DNA from: Pelagophyceae sp. CCMP2097
Lineage: Eukaryota > Sar > Pelagophyceae
Direction of reading: 5' to 3'
NCBI GenBank assembly: GCA_026770575.1
Contig: MU657165.1
Span: forward strand, 846,182-910,181
DNA length: 64,000 nucleotides
Part shown: positions 19,723-30,519 of the stretch, piece after piece
Layout of the letters: the number at the start of each line of letters is the position of its first letter
How positions within the stretch are numbered: the first letter of the stretch is position 1
Translations under genes and position numbers: made by a program
The notes under the pieces: generated by a model
What the model was told of the DNA's origin: nothing
Seen by the model: only the letters and a program-made list of their open reading frames with translations
The model's database searches: none

Positions 19723-22700
19723 ATGATCGCGGCCTCGTTTCGGTCCAACAAAGATGAGCTCCGCAAAAAGTACTACTCGCAGGACGCCGCGCGGCCGCGC
19801 CTGCGCGCGGCAAACGAGAACGCGCAGCCGGCGCCGGCTGACGCTCCATCGGCGGCGCGCGGCGTGCGGCGCGACGACGGGCAGCGCGCGCACCCGGCGA
19901 GCTATGCGACGACGACGAGGATTGCGAACCGCCTCACTTCCACGGCGCGGCGGTGCTCCCTCCGGCGCGCCTTTGGTGCACTCAAGGTGCGCTTCGCACG
20001 CGTCCGACGAACGCGGGGACTATGGTGGGTCGTAGGCCCGCGCCGAGTGCGCGCGCGCGGCCGAGCTCGCGGCGGCGCGGCGGTCCGACGAGGGCCGCCG
20101 CGAGGCTCAAAAGGCTCTGAAGCGCGTCGTGGAACGGTCCGCGGTGCGGATCGGCCGAAGAGCGCTGCATAAGCTCGCGAGGGCGGCGGAGCGGTCCAAG
20201 CTCTGGCGGACGACGCTACGGCACGCGGCCCAAGGTACGTGCGACGAACCCGCCGCCGGTGCCATAACTTCGACTTAGGGGCGCGGCGGCAGTGGCTCGC
20301 GTGCGCGTGGCGGCGCTTGGTCCGCGTCTCTCGAGACGCGCGTGCGCTCGCTCGACAGTCGCGCGCGCTCGGCAGAGTCGCCAGGGCGCTGCGAAAGCGC
20401 GCCCTGCGCGGCGCCGTCGCCGCGTGGGCGCGGGCGGCGGCGTCGGCCCGCGCGCGCTCAAATGCCGTCGCCGCTTTATTCCAAAGGACGCGGCGCCGGC
20501 TCGCGCGGCGCGCGTTTGCGAAACTAGGGCGCACCGGGCTGGCAAAGGCCCTTGCAAAGGCGGAGGCCACGTGCGTTTCGGCGGCGCTGCGCCAGCTCGC
20601 GCGCGGCAAGCTCCGGCGGTGGAAGCAGGTTGCTTTCCGACGCCTGCGGGTGGCCGTCGACGACACGCGCTTGCTCCACGTCAAGGCTCTAGCGCTGCGC
20701 CGCGTCGTCGCGGCCGCGCAAAGGCGGCTGCGGCGGCGGACCTTTCAGTTTCTGCGGCCGGTTCTGCGGCCGCGCGACGGGCGGTGCCTCGCCGTGCGCG
20801 TCGTCGCCCGAAAGCTCGCAAGCCAAAGGCAAAGGGCCTTTACGTACTGGCTCGCGGAGACGCGCCTCTTTTCGATGCGATGCGCGGCCCTCGCGCGCCT
20901 CGTCATCGTCGTAAAGCGGCCGCTGCAGCGCCAGGTGCTCCGGCGCTGGTGCGGCTGGTGCGCGGCCGAGGCTCGGCGGATCGCGCGAGACGCGCGCCTC
21001 CGACGCGTCTACCTCGCCGCGCACAGCCGCACCCAGCGCGGCGGACTCGCGCGCGCTCTGGCGCGGCTCCGCAAAGAAGCACGAGCACGCCGCGTCCTCC
21101 AGAGGCTCGCGACGATGCACCGCCATTTCTCAGCGCAGCCGCGCCTCTTGTCGGCGCTGCGGTGCATGACCGAGCACGTGCGGGCCGCGGCGCATTTGAG
21201 ACGACTGCTGCGCTGCATCGTCGCAAGACACACTGCGCGCACCGCGCGGCACGCCTTTGCGCTGCTGCAGCGCCGCGCCGCGTGGCGGCGGCGCGTCGAG
21301 GTCGCGGCGGCGGCGCTCCGCAAGGCTTTCGTCGCGGTCCGTTCGTCGCGGCCGCGGTTCGCGTCGGCGGCGCGTTTCGGCCAGCTCGTGTTGGCATTTG
21401 CAACGCTCGTGCGGCACAGCCAGCGCCGAAACGAAATGAGGCGAAGCCTGGGCCGCTTGCTGCGGGCGCGGCAGCGAAGAGCGTTCTTGTTGCTCGTTTA
21501 TCGCTTCACCATTTCCGGTGCGCTCCAGTGCCATGCCGCCGCCGCGCTCCGAGCGCTCGGCGTATCCATTTCGCGCCGCGCCGTTTTCGCATCGTTCCGA
21601 GCGCTCCGGTGCAGCGCCGAGTCTCAGCGCCACCAAAGAGTCGTCTTCCTCGTCCGCGCGCACGGCCTCCTCAAGGCCGTGCTCCGAGGTGCGTCTTGGC
21701 GCAGGGGTGTCTGCTGACGCGCGAGCGTCTGTCGGCCGACGTCTGATGAGAAATCCCTTTTCGACGGGCATCTGCAGGCGCGAGGCGGCGCGCGCTCAGC
21801 GCCGGCTTCCGCGGCATCCGCCGGCGTGCCGGCAGAGTCTGCGCGCGGTCGGCGGCGACGCGCAGCCTCGCGCGGGTCCGGCGCAGGGGAGTCGTGGGAG
21901 CAGCCTTCCGACGCCTAAACGCGCTCCGCACCGCGCGTGCCTCCAGCCTCACGGCGCTGCGGCGCCTTTCGCGCGTCTGCCGCGGCCTCGTCGGCAAACT
22001 GCGCCGGCGCGGCTTCGAAGCGCTTTGTCGATGGCGGTGGCAGTGCGCCGCTCTCGCAAAAGTGCTCGTGTTCCAGAAGCGGTACGCCGTCACTCGCGCG
22101 TGGCGGAAATGGCAACGCCGCGTCGCGCGATTCAATGCGCTCTCTCAATGCGTCTCCAAAGCGCAGCTCCGGACGAAGCGTTTCGCGGTCGCGCAACTCG
22201 CCTGGGCGAATGGCGTCTTCAAGGCGCGGCGGCGCCTTCAGGCCATTTTCGCGCGGCGCGCGTGGCGCCGCCTCTGCGCGGCGACGCGGCGGCGCGCCGT
22301 GAGGCGCGACCGAAAATGGCTGCGTCAGCGGTTGCGGCGCGGCGTGCTCCGTCGCGCGGTGTCGAAGTGGCGGTTTCACGCGCGCACCGTAAGCCTAAGA
22401 GCCCTCCTCGCCGACGCGGCGTGCTCGCTGTCCGGCGCGGCGGCCGAGCTCTGCGCTGCGCGAGAAATCGTCGACGGCGACTGGGCCCAGCTGCGGAGGC
22501 TCGCGCTGACGCTGCTCGCATACCACTGGCGCGACGCCACCCGCACCGCAAAGTCGACGCGCGCCGCGCTGCGGAGGTGGCGCCGCGTGGCGCGGCGTCT
22601 TAAGCGCTGCGAAGACCTCTTGAGCGTCAGCGGTCGCGTCGTCGAAAAGCACGCGCTCCGCGCCGCACTTTTAGACTGGCACCGAGGTTGCGGCGTCGTC

Positions 22701-23390
22701 CGAAACGACGCCGACGCCAAAGACGCTGACGCCGCGACGGACGCGTCGGACGGCGCGCGGCGGCAAGAGGCGTCACCGCCGGCGGCGTCGAAGGCCTCGC
22801 TGCCGGATTCGCCGACGTTGCCGGATGCGCAAACGGCGGTGTCGCAGCACCTGCTGGAAATCTTCGAACGCGACGTCGTATACGAGCACGCGGCGCTCAT
22901 GCAGTCGCTCGACGTTGCGCTCGGCGCGTTGAAGGCCCGCGCGTACCGCGCGCCTCGTGGCGGCGGGCCCGTCGACGTGCACGTCGCCGTAGCGGACATG
23001 GCCGTCACCGTCGCGTGCCAAGCTGCCAGCGCATGCGACGCCGCCGCCGACTGCGCGGCGCTCGACGCCTCTTACGCGCTCGACGCCGCGGACCTCGCGC
23101 GCGCAAAGGGCTTCTCGCAGCGCATTCGAGTCGTGCGCGCCGCGGTGGCGCTCGCGCCACTCGTGCAGCGGCGCTACCTCGATAACGTCCGCCGCGCGCT
23201 CAAGCGCTGGCGGGCCGCGGACCCGCGCCGACGCCGCGCGGCGACGGCGACGCACGCGAGGGCGCGCGCATTGCAAGGCATGTTTGGGCTCCGTCGAAGG
23301 CGCCAACTCGCGACAGCACTCTTCCAGTGGCAGTGCTTCTGGCTCATGCCGCTCCCGCCGCCGAGATTTGACGCGAGGTTTAATCTCTGA
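19723..23390 (+). CDS. Large Sfi1-like / centrin-binding-type helical repeat protein
   Basis: Exons 19723-19986, 20036-20234, 20279-21688 and 21778-23390; introns 49, 44 and 89 nt; 1161 residues. Residues 60-900 are one long, very basic helix made of irregular repeats with Trp and Arg at spaced positions (LARGKLRRWKQVAFRRL, RQVLRRWCGWCAAEARR, AVTRAWRKWQRRVARF, STRAALRRWRRVARRL). This matches Sfi1/IQ-type centrin- or calmodulin-binding arrays in composition and spacing. The last 250 residues are less basic and helical, ending DNVRRALKRWRAADPRRRR. Sfi1-type proteins build centrosome or basal-body filaments; the role here is inference. The four exons join in phase, and both strands of GC-rich DNA show decoy frames. 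Confidence 0.7.
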
Positions 23391-23412
23391 GGCAAACCCG
23401 ACCGAAGCAAGT

Positions 23413-23448
23413 GATTCGGTCCACGGAGAGGATTCGGTCCACGGAGAG
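23413..23448. repeat. 18-bp perfect tandem duplication
   Basis: gattcggtccacggagag occurs twice in tandem (23413-23430, 23431-23448), shortly after the Sfi1-like stop codon. Confidence 0.95.
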
Positions 23449-23959
23449 GATTGTCAGCGCCGCAGGAGCCCTTTCGAGGGACCTGGCAGAGGCCCCGGCT
23501 AGGGCCATGTAGAACCGGCGACGGACGGCTCGGCGACCGGTGGCGGATCGGGGCGCGCCTGTCGCGCCGCGCCCGCGCCGCGCTGCGGCGCGGATCCGGG
23601 TCACGGAACTTTGGGAGACAAGGGTCCTTAGGGCCGTCGCTCGAGCAATGTCGTTCCAGCTTGTAGAACCTGGTTGAGGATGACGTCTGCGGACCGGTCG
23701 GCGAGGCCCTGGTCCAGGGAGGGCTCTGTCGGACCTTGCAAGCTTCCCGCCTTACTGAATTACAATTGCTCTGTAATGCAGTTTGTTTCAGTTGGCTCGT
23801 CCGTTGGATTTTTTCGAGTGCGCTTACGGGGGTCCTATGATCCTCGTGGCCTTTTGGGTTGCACTGGGTGGCCTGCGCGCTTGCTTCCGCCGAGATTCGG
23901 TTTTTTTTTTCCCCCTTTTCCCCTTGGGCGCATATTTAGCACCCTCCAACTCGTAAACA

Positions 23960-24768
23960 AGCTTCCCGGGACCCCGATTTTTCGCGAGGGTATGTACCTC
24001 AGTATTTTGTGGGTACGTTATTTAGGGGGTACGTGGGTACGTCGACGGCCAGGAGCGACGTGGTTTCTTTCGGGTACGTGGGTACGTCGCGGGACACCGC
24101 TTTGGCGACCATCTTGGGAAAACCCGGAGCGGTACCTCAATAAGTAAGAATTAAACAAACCTTCCGAACCTTTGGGCCCGGACTGGGCCCATAACCCGTT
24201 GTGACCACAGTCGGAAGAAGAACCGTGTTAGGAAAGGAAACCCCCTTAGGGTTAGAGTTCCGTCTGCAGATGGAATCTCCGCAAGGAACGGCGATAGGCC
24301 GCAACGAAACGGGTCTCAGTTCTTCGGCGGAGTCGACGGGACCCCGCGTGGTCTAGGCCAGGCGGCGGGTTATGGCGGCTCCGTCGGGATGCATCGAAAT
24401 CACCGAGGTTGTTGGCCTTAAGCCATGTCTGGAAGCCCGCATGGTCCAGCTTGACGAACTCCGCAGCAGACATCGGCTGCGGTGCGTCAACCATCTCTGG
24501 CAGACCAGGCGCCTCCATCGTACTCGCGCACGTGGCGTCTGATGAGACCGAGTGACTGAGATTTGAATATCAAGCGTCTCGCCGAAAGTAAAAGATTTGA
24601 TTCAGTCTTCTGAAACAACAATAAGGGGTGGGTGGACACGGCTGGGGTACGTGGGTACGTCGACGGCCAGTGGCGGCAGCGAAAGGGGGGGGGACGCGGG
24701 TACGTTCGTGGCCTATTACAAAATACTGTGGTACATACCCTCGCGAAAAATCGGGTTCCGGGGGAGCT
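23960..24768. mobile_element. Candidate non-autonomous DNA element with ~48-bp inverted ends
   Basis: The left end (23960-24009) reads agcttcccgggaccccgatt and on to tcagtattttg. The reverse complement of the right end (24719-24768) matches it with only a few differences over about 48 bp. Inside, a 27-bp sequence containing gtacgtgggtacgtcgacgg occurs directly repeated and identical at 24026 and 24644. The 809-bp interval codes for no transposase. An ORF of 88 codons (24518-24252, minus, MEAPGLPEM...) is open but not recognised. No clear target-site duplication is visible, so the transposon reading is inference. Confidence 0.5.
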
Positions 24769-24972
24769 CGCAACAAATCGGTGACGGTCGATCCCCGGTC
24801 ATACTCGTGATTCGGGGTAATATATCCTCGCCGAGGAAACCCAAAGTATTCTCATCTATCCGAGTCCCCTCGTCAGACCCGCCGGAGCGTCCAGTGACGG
24901 CGTGCGGTCGCGGAACGTCGTCAGGCCGGCACTTCGCGCAGCCCGCCCGCATCTCACGTGCGCTCCGCCAGG

Positions 24973-25900
24973 ATGCAGGTGCTGGCGAGATCCTTGCTCT
25001 TCCTGTGCGGTGCCGCTGCCGCGACGGCCCTCGTGCCCAGCGGCGGCGCGCTCGCGTCGCCGCTCAATTCGAATCTCGCGACGTCGGCGCGCCAGGGCCG
25101 CGGCGCCTGCCTCCCGCGGGCCGCCGCGATCGACCTCGAAGTCGACGGCGAGAAAGGCAAAGTCTCGCCCTCGGCCGCCCAGTGGTACATGTCCCAACTC
25201 GAGACGCGGCCCATGTCGACCAAGATGTGGACGGCGGGCATCATCGGCGACGGCCCGCGCCCGTCATCGGAATACCGGGGGCCATCCCGCCGGCGTCGCG
25301 CCCTTGATCGCCTTTGCAGGCGGCTGCGGCGACGCCCTCTCCCAGATCCTCAGCGTCGGGCCCTTCCGGGCCGAGCGCTGCGCCGCCTTCGTCTGCGTCA
25401 ACGCCGGGTGCGACGCCGCGCCGGATTTCGGCAAACGGTCGCATACAGAGTGATGAGTGCGAGGCATTCCTTCACTTCGCATCAATAGTTTCGTCGCTCC
25501 TATGATGGCCCCGTGGTTCGGCTTCCTCAACGGCCGCGCCGCGTACGCGAAGAAGCACACCAAACTGCCCAAGTGGGCAATCTCCGTGCTCCAGGTCTCG
25601 GCGGACCAGACGTTTTTCGTCTTCACGTTCTACGCCCTCTTCTTCCCCGCCCTGGAACTGGCAAAGTGGGCCATGGCATTGGTCTTCCGTTTTGAGTACC
25701 AGCCCATCACCGGCGCGCTGGCCGCGGGCTTTGCAGGGACGAAGGTGCATTTTTGGCCGACGCTTTTAATAAATTGGCGGATTTGGCCTCTTGTCAATTT
25801 GTTCAACTTCGGCCTCGTCCCGCCAAAGCTGCAGCTCCTTGTCAGCAACGTCATCTCCGTCGGCTGGAACTACATCCTTTCATTGATGGTGAACCGATAG
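24973..25900 (+). CDS. Mpv17/PMP22-family membrane protein
   Basis: Exons 24973-25246, 25320-25407 and 25489-25900; 257 residues. The N-terminus MQVLARSLLFLCGAAAATAL looks like a signal peptide, perhaps for the complex plastid or another organelle. Family motifs are present: QWYMSQLETRPMSTKMWTAG, GCGDALSQIL, FVAPMMAPWFGFLNG, KVHFWPTLLINWRIWPLVN and FNFGLVPPKLQLLV (the W-P-x-x-N-F signature). Four membrane segments are expected. Mpv17 proteins are inner organelle membrane channels. The first intron seems to begin GCGACG instead of GT: only this donor gives TAGIIGGCGDALSQ with correct spacing. Confidence 0.85.
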
Positions 25901-26011
25901 CCCCGTTGAAGAAGAAGAGGATTTTAAACTTACACATCCACTTCGTGCATGCCGAAACGAATCGTACCATCAGTGCCCAGACCCGCAAGCATGACATCGA
26001 TGTTACGAGCG

Positions 26012-28904
26012 TTAGACAGAGACACGCTTGGACAGGAACGTCGCGTCGATCTTCTCCAGCAGGCGCCGCGCGGGCGTCTCGGGGCGGACCTGCGCGGTCA
26101 GCTGCTGCTCGAGGGCCAAACGCGTCGCCTATTGGGCGCAAGGTCGGCGCTCGTCTTCGAGAAGGTGGCGTCCGCACGGGCGTGGCGAGTTCCAAGAGGT
26201 GTAGGATGACGGCGTGCTTGGGCACGTCCAGGGCGGCGGCGACGTTGAGGAGGTACCGCGCGTCGGCGGCGAGCTGGCGTGCTGTGGCGTCTGAAATTTC
26301 GGACAGTTGGAGCACGTGCCGCATCAGCGTCGCCGCCGTCGCCGAGTACAGAGCGACGAGCCAGTCCGTACACAGCTTCGCGCCAACCTGCGCGTCGTAG
26401 CGCTCGCGGCCTAAGCGACGGAGTTTGCACTCCCTGTGGAGAGGACACGCCGTCGTCTCCCGTGAGGCTCTCTCGCACAAGCCGGTCGCACCGTTGGAGG
26501 CCTCGTCGGAGATGACTCGCGCGTCGCCGTGGCGGAGCTCCCGGATGGCGGGGCGGTCCGAGTCCACCGCCCCAAGGGCCTCGCCGAGCTTGGCCCACTC
26601 GACACCGTCCATAGAGTCGCCGAAGCCTAGTCAGCGTCTCGCGGAGGCATCGAAGAGCGAACTTTTCCGAATGCGGTCTACGCACGGCAAGCGGCGGCGT
26701 CGCCGGCCTGCTGTTCGTTGGCGGGTTCGAGGTAAAACTCGAGGTGCTGCAGCGCCGCCATGAGGTGCTCGCCGACGGCGGTGATGCAGTCCGACGGCGA
26801 AGACTCGTCTGTTGCCGTTGTGGAAGTGGATAGCTTGGCGAGCTTGGCGCGCGCGGGCGCAAAGGCGAGCTCAAAGGCGAGCGTGGTGGCGTCGAGCTGG
26901 ACGGCGTCCAGCGCTCGCTCGATGCCGACGCGCTCAAAGGGCGCCTCGACGGACGCGCGCTGGTCGACGACGTCTGTGACGAACTTTTGCGACGCCGCGT
27001 CCGCCGCGAGCCGCTGCTGGAACACCGCAAACGCCGGCTTCTTCGAAGAGTTTGCGGCGAGGCCGGCGCACCACTCGCGGATGAAGCGCGAATCCTCGTC
27101 GTCGTGGTCGCGGAGGCGGCGCTCCAACGACCCGGCGAGATGTAAAGCGGCGAAGGCCGCTCTTGCGTACGCCCAAGAGTCGTCCGCCTTGCCCGCGGCG
27201 TCGTCGACGACGAGCTCGGCGCGCAGGAGGCGGAGGCAGACGCTCGTGCGCTCCAGAGCGGCGCGCGCGGCCTGGTGCGTCGCGCGGACGAGGTCCCTGG
27301 CGTCGACGCCGCCCGTCAAGACGCCACACCGCGCAGTCGCGCGGCGCGCCTCGTCGAAGAAGGCGTCCGTCGCGAGGCGCAGGTCGGATATCTTTTGGGA
27401 AAGGTCCGGAGGCGTCGGCGTCGGCGGCGCGCTGCCGTCGGAGGCGGCATCGAACGTCATCAATTTTTCAAAAAGGTCTTCTGCCACCTGCATCAAATGC
27501 TGCCCCTCCAGTTTCGCGTAGTCAACCGTGCCAAAAACTTCTGCGCCGCCGACGGTCAGCGCCAGCTCGTCGCGGAGGCGCGCCGTCGCGGCCTCGTCCG
27601 CGTCGGACGCGAGACGGTCCGAAAGCCGCGCGGCAAAGGCCATTGAGGCCTCGAAGCACTCGGCCACGTCGACGACGCCGTTTCGGCCGCGCGCGCATAA
27701 AGCGACGCGGTCGCAGAAGGACGACCGCAGCGGCGCGAGCGTCTCTCGCACGATGAGCACGGCGACGACCCGCGCAGACTCGGCTCCAAAGACCACGTGG
27801 CACTGCCGCTCCTCGTCCAAGGCCACGTCGTAGGCGTCGTCGAAGAACCGTTTCAGCCACGGCGCCAGCGGCGCCGCCGCGTCCTCGGCCGAGGTGCGCG
27901 TCGCGAACCACCGCCGCTGCAGCGCCTGGGGCCGCGCGGCCGCGTACTCGCGCTGCAGCGTCTGCAGCAGCCCCAAAGCGCCGTAGAGCCGCGCGAGGTC
28001 GCGCAGCAGGTCGGTGGCATCGCCGGATTGCGTCTTCAGAGCGTGGCCCACGTGCGGCCGCAGCTCGCCCTCCAAAGCGCCGCGGAGCCGCGCCAGCGTC
28101 GCGCGCCGCTCCTCCTTCTCCGGCATGAGGCGCAGCACCACCTCCGACTGCGCCATGCGCTGCAGCATGGCCGCAATGTCCGAGGCGCGTGTCAGCCACG
28201 TCTCCGCGGCGGCCATGCCCTGGAGCGCACCCTCGACGTCGCGCGCCGCCACGTGCCACCGCGCCACCTCGACCAGCGTCGCCTCGCAGTTGCCCAGGTT
28301 GCCTGCCACGCGCTCCAGCTGCAGCAAAACCTGCGACCCACGCCGTCGGCAATCGTGCGTCCTCAAACGACGTTTCAAAAGCAACGCACCTTGGCCTCGT
28401 TGGAGCTCCGCGCGTTCGTGTTCGACCGCGCTTCCAGGGCGCGCAGCTCCTATAGAAAGAGGCGATACATGCTCCACGAGGCGCGCGAGGGCGTGCTTCG
28501 CGGCTCTTCGGACAGCGGTCGACGCACGTCTTGGAGGGCGTCCGTCGACTTTGTGATCTGAACGACCTCGGTGCCCGACCGCGGCGCCGCCGCTAGAAGC
28601 TCCGCCATGGAAGCTTCCAGCTCGTCGTTGAGGTCCTAGAGATGATTGATTCGCGCCTTGGGCAAGTCTTCGTGCGAGGCGCGAATCATCTCTAGGGCCT
28701 CTTTTTGCGACGCGCGGTTCGCGGCGCACCGCCGACATGATCTGCAGCTTCATGCAGACGGCCGAGATCTTCGAGTCCACGCTCGTCTCGCCCTCGGCCT
28801 CGGCCAGGACCTGCGATAGCGCCGTCCACGCGAGGCGCCAAAGCCGCAACGTCCAAAGCACGGACCGAGTTGACCCAAGCGGTGACGTTCGTCGATTCGT
28901 CCAT
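26012..28904 (-). CDS. COG7: Conserved oligomeric Golgi complex subunit 7
   Basis: Eight exons: 28904-28866, 28810-28730, 28635-28528, 28449-28390, 28330-26686, 26626-26492, 26410-26178, 26128-26012; 805 residues. The N-terminal coiled coil starts MDESTNVTAWVNS and VDSKISAVCMKLQIMSA. The middle has LLPHRV-type helices such as RRATLARLRGALEGELRPHV and LARLYGALGLLQTLQREYAA. The end matches COG7 strongly: ITAVGEHLMAALQHLEFYLE, TDWLVALYSATAATLMRHVL, LSEISDATARQLAADARYLL, ALDVPKHAVILHLLEL. COG tethers retrograde vesicles at the Golgi. All seven introns are 49-94 nt and in phase. Intron 2 carries a foldback sequence (28635-28696). Confidence 0.9.
28635..28696. repeat. Foldback inverted repeat inside COG7 intron 2
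   Basis: About 62 bp fold back on themselves: the left arm is cctagagatgattgattcgc and the right arm ends gcgaatcatctctagg, separated by about 15 bases. The left arm has four extra bases (gatt). On the gene strand the right tip of the arm forms the 3' splice site (ctctag). Both tips read cctag/ctagg. Confidence 0.85.
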
Positions 28905-29145
28905 GGTCACCGGAGCCACGCAGCCGCGCGCGCCCGTCGGCCTCGACCGGGCGCCCCGCGAACCGGCGCCGCGCGCGCCTTTTGCCTTTTAGCGACTCTG
29001 ATTTCAGCGACGTTTACTCGTCAAAAAAGCCTGAGTCGGCGCGGAGGGCAGGCCTGCGAAGCGCAGGGAGCAGAGAAACGGGAGAGCGCGAACGAGTCGG
29101 CGTGACGACGGCGGTCGCTGCCTCTTTGCGCGTCCCCTTTTCGCG
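28905..29145. promoter_or_regulatory. Shared divergent promoter interval, COG7 and ABM gene
   Basis: 241 bp between divergent start codons. No TATA box or repeat recognised. Confidence 0.4.
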
Positions 29146-29638
29146 ATGGGGTACACGAGCGGCCCGAAGCGGCTCTCCGTCGTCTGCGCCGTCGCGCTGG
29201 TGTCGAGCCTCGGCTGGCTCTTGGCCGCGCGCGAGGCGCGGGCGCTGCGCAGGGCCCGGGGCACGTGAGGCTTCCCCGCTACTTCGACGGCCCGCGCCGA
29301 CCCGCCGGCGTAGGCCGCCCGCCGGCGGTGCGTTTGTGCTTGTGGTAGAGCTCGAGTTCAAATCTATCGAGGACCGCGACGCGGCTGTCGCGGCGATCAA
29401 GCCCGTGGCCGCGCACTGCCGCGCAAATGAGCCGGGCACGCTGACGTACGAGATTTCCTTCTCCGACTCGGACCCGCTGAAAGTCCTCTTCATCGAGCGC
29501 TACGCGGACAAGGAGACGGCGTTCCTCGCCGTGCACAAGACTAGTGCCCCCTTTCTCAAATTCCGCCCCGTCCTCGCCAAGCTTGCGCCCAAGATCACCG
29601 GCCAATCGTACATCGCCTCGGACATTGGCTACTTTTAA
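29146..29638 (+). CDS. Membrane-anchored ABM (antibiotic-biosynthesis-monooxygenase) domain protein
   Basis: Exons 29146-29264 and 29314-29638 with a 49-nt intron; 147 residues. An N-terminal anchor (LSVVCAVALVSSLGWLLAA) is followed by a dimeric alpha/beta-barrel ABM domain: FVLVVELEFKSIEDRDAAVA, PVAAHCRANEPGTLTYEISF, SDPLKVLFIERYADKETAFL. ABM proteins include small monooxygenases and many of unknown role. The substrate cannot be inferred. The transmembrane anchor is unusual for the fold, but the splice phase (AC|G) supports it. Confidence 0.75.
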
Positions 29639-29820
29639 AGAAGCACGGACCGTGAAAGCTTCTAAGGGCCGCCGGCTCCGGGAGCGTCGCGACAGTGCAG
29701 CGGCAAAGACGGCGCGGCTCTGGAATGTGGCACTCTGGTGCATGCAGAGTCCTTGAACGTCACTCGCGCGTCTCAGCGCCTCTCGAGTTGAGCAGTCTGC
29801 CGGCAGAGGGTCGATCAGGC

Positions 29821-30273
29821 AACTTTCTGTTAAAAACGCTCAAACTGAAAATAAAAGACGTCAATTTTGGCTCGTCTGAAGCGCCACTCGCGGCAATCGT
29901 GCGGGGTCGGTCGTGTACCACCCCAGTACGTATGGACCCGCCCCATCACATGGCCAGAATTTCGATCCGTGAGGTCCTGCAGTTGGCAGCCGGGCCCGAA
30001 CCTTCCCGATAGAGGAGGCAAACATCAAGTCAAAATCAAGGTAAGGAGGCAAATTAAGATTTTATCAAGTCCAAAATATTGGGGGAAGCGCTTGTTCACG
30101 CCCTTAAACGCCCTTGCAAGGCGCCCTCCGCGAGTCCTCAGAGGCTGATCATTTCACGGAGACCCCAGGGGACAGGGAAGTCCATAGCGACCACGCACAC
30201 CCCCGTAGGCGGCCTCTGAGAGCCACAACTTTGCGCCACTTGAGACTGGCTTTAGCGCCGAATACCCCTTGTA
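29821..30273 (+). repeat. Interspersed repeat family, copy 2
   Basis: Complete-looking copy, about 450 bp, same orientation as copies at 1 and 53700. It runs from aactttctgttaaaaacgc to aatacccctt gta, with roughly 80-85% identity by eye. It has a small internal duplication of the cgcccttaaacgccctt segment near 30100. Confidence 0.85.
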
Positions 30274-30519
30274 TCAAACCTCGGGAGCCGCGCGCGACAT
30301 GCAGGGCAGTTGAATTTGTATAGAGATTTTCTCCAACGGGCCTCGGGTAATTTATCATTTGAATCTTCGGGAAAATTCGAATGTTTCCGAGATACTTCCT
30401 AGTTTCAAGACTGAACCTTTTTCTGGATTTCTGGGAAAATAACTCCGACCCTGTCAACGCCGCAGGCCGTACGCCGCGGCGCGGCTGCGCGGGCGCGGCC
30501 CCCGGGCGCGCCGCTCGGG

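Noticed and set aside
24252..24518. 88-codon minus-strand frame inside the inverted-repeat element
   Set aside because: Not recognised; kept only as a remark in the element entry.
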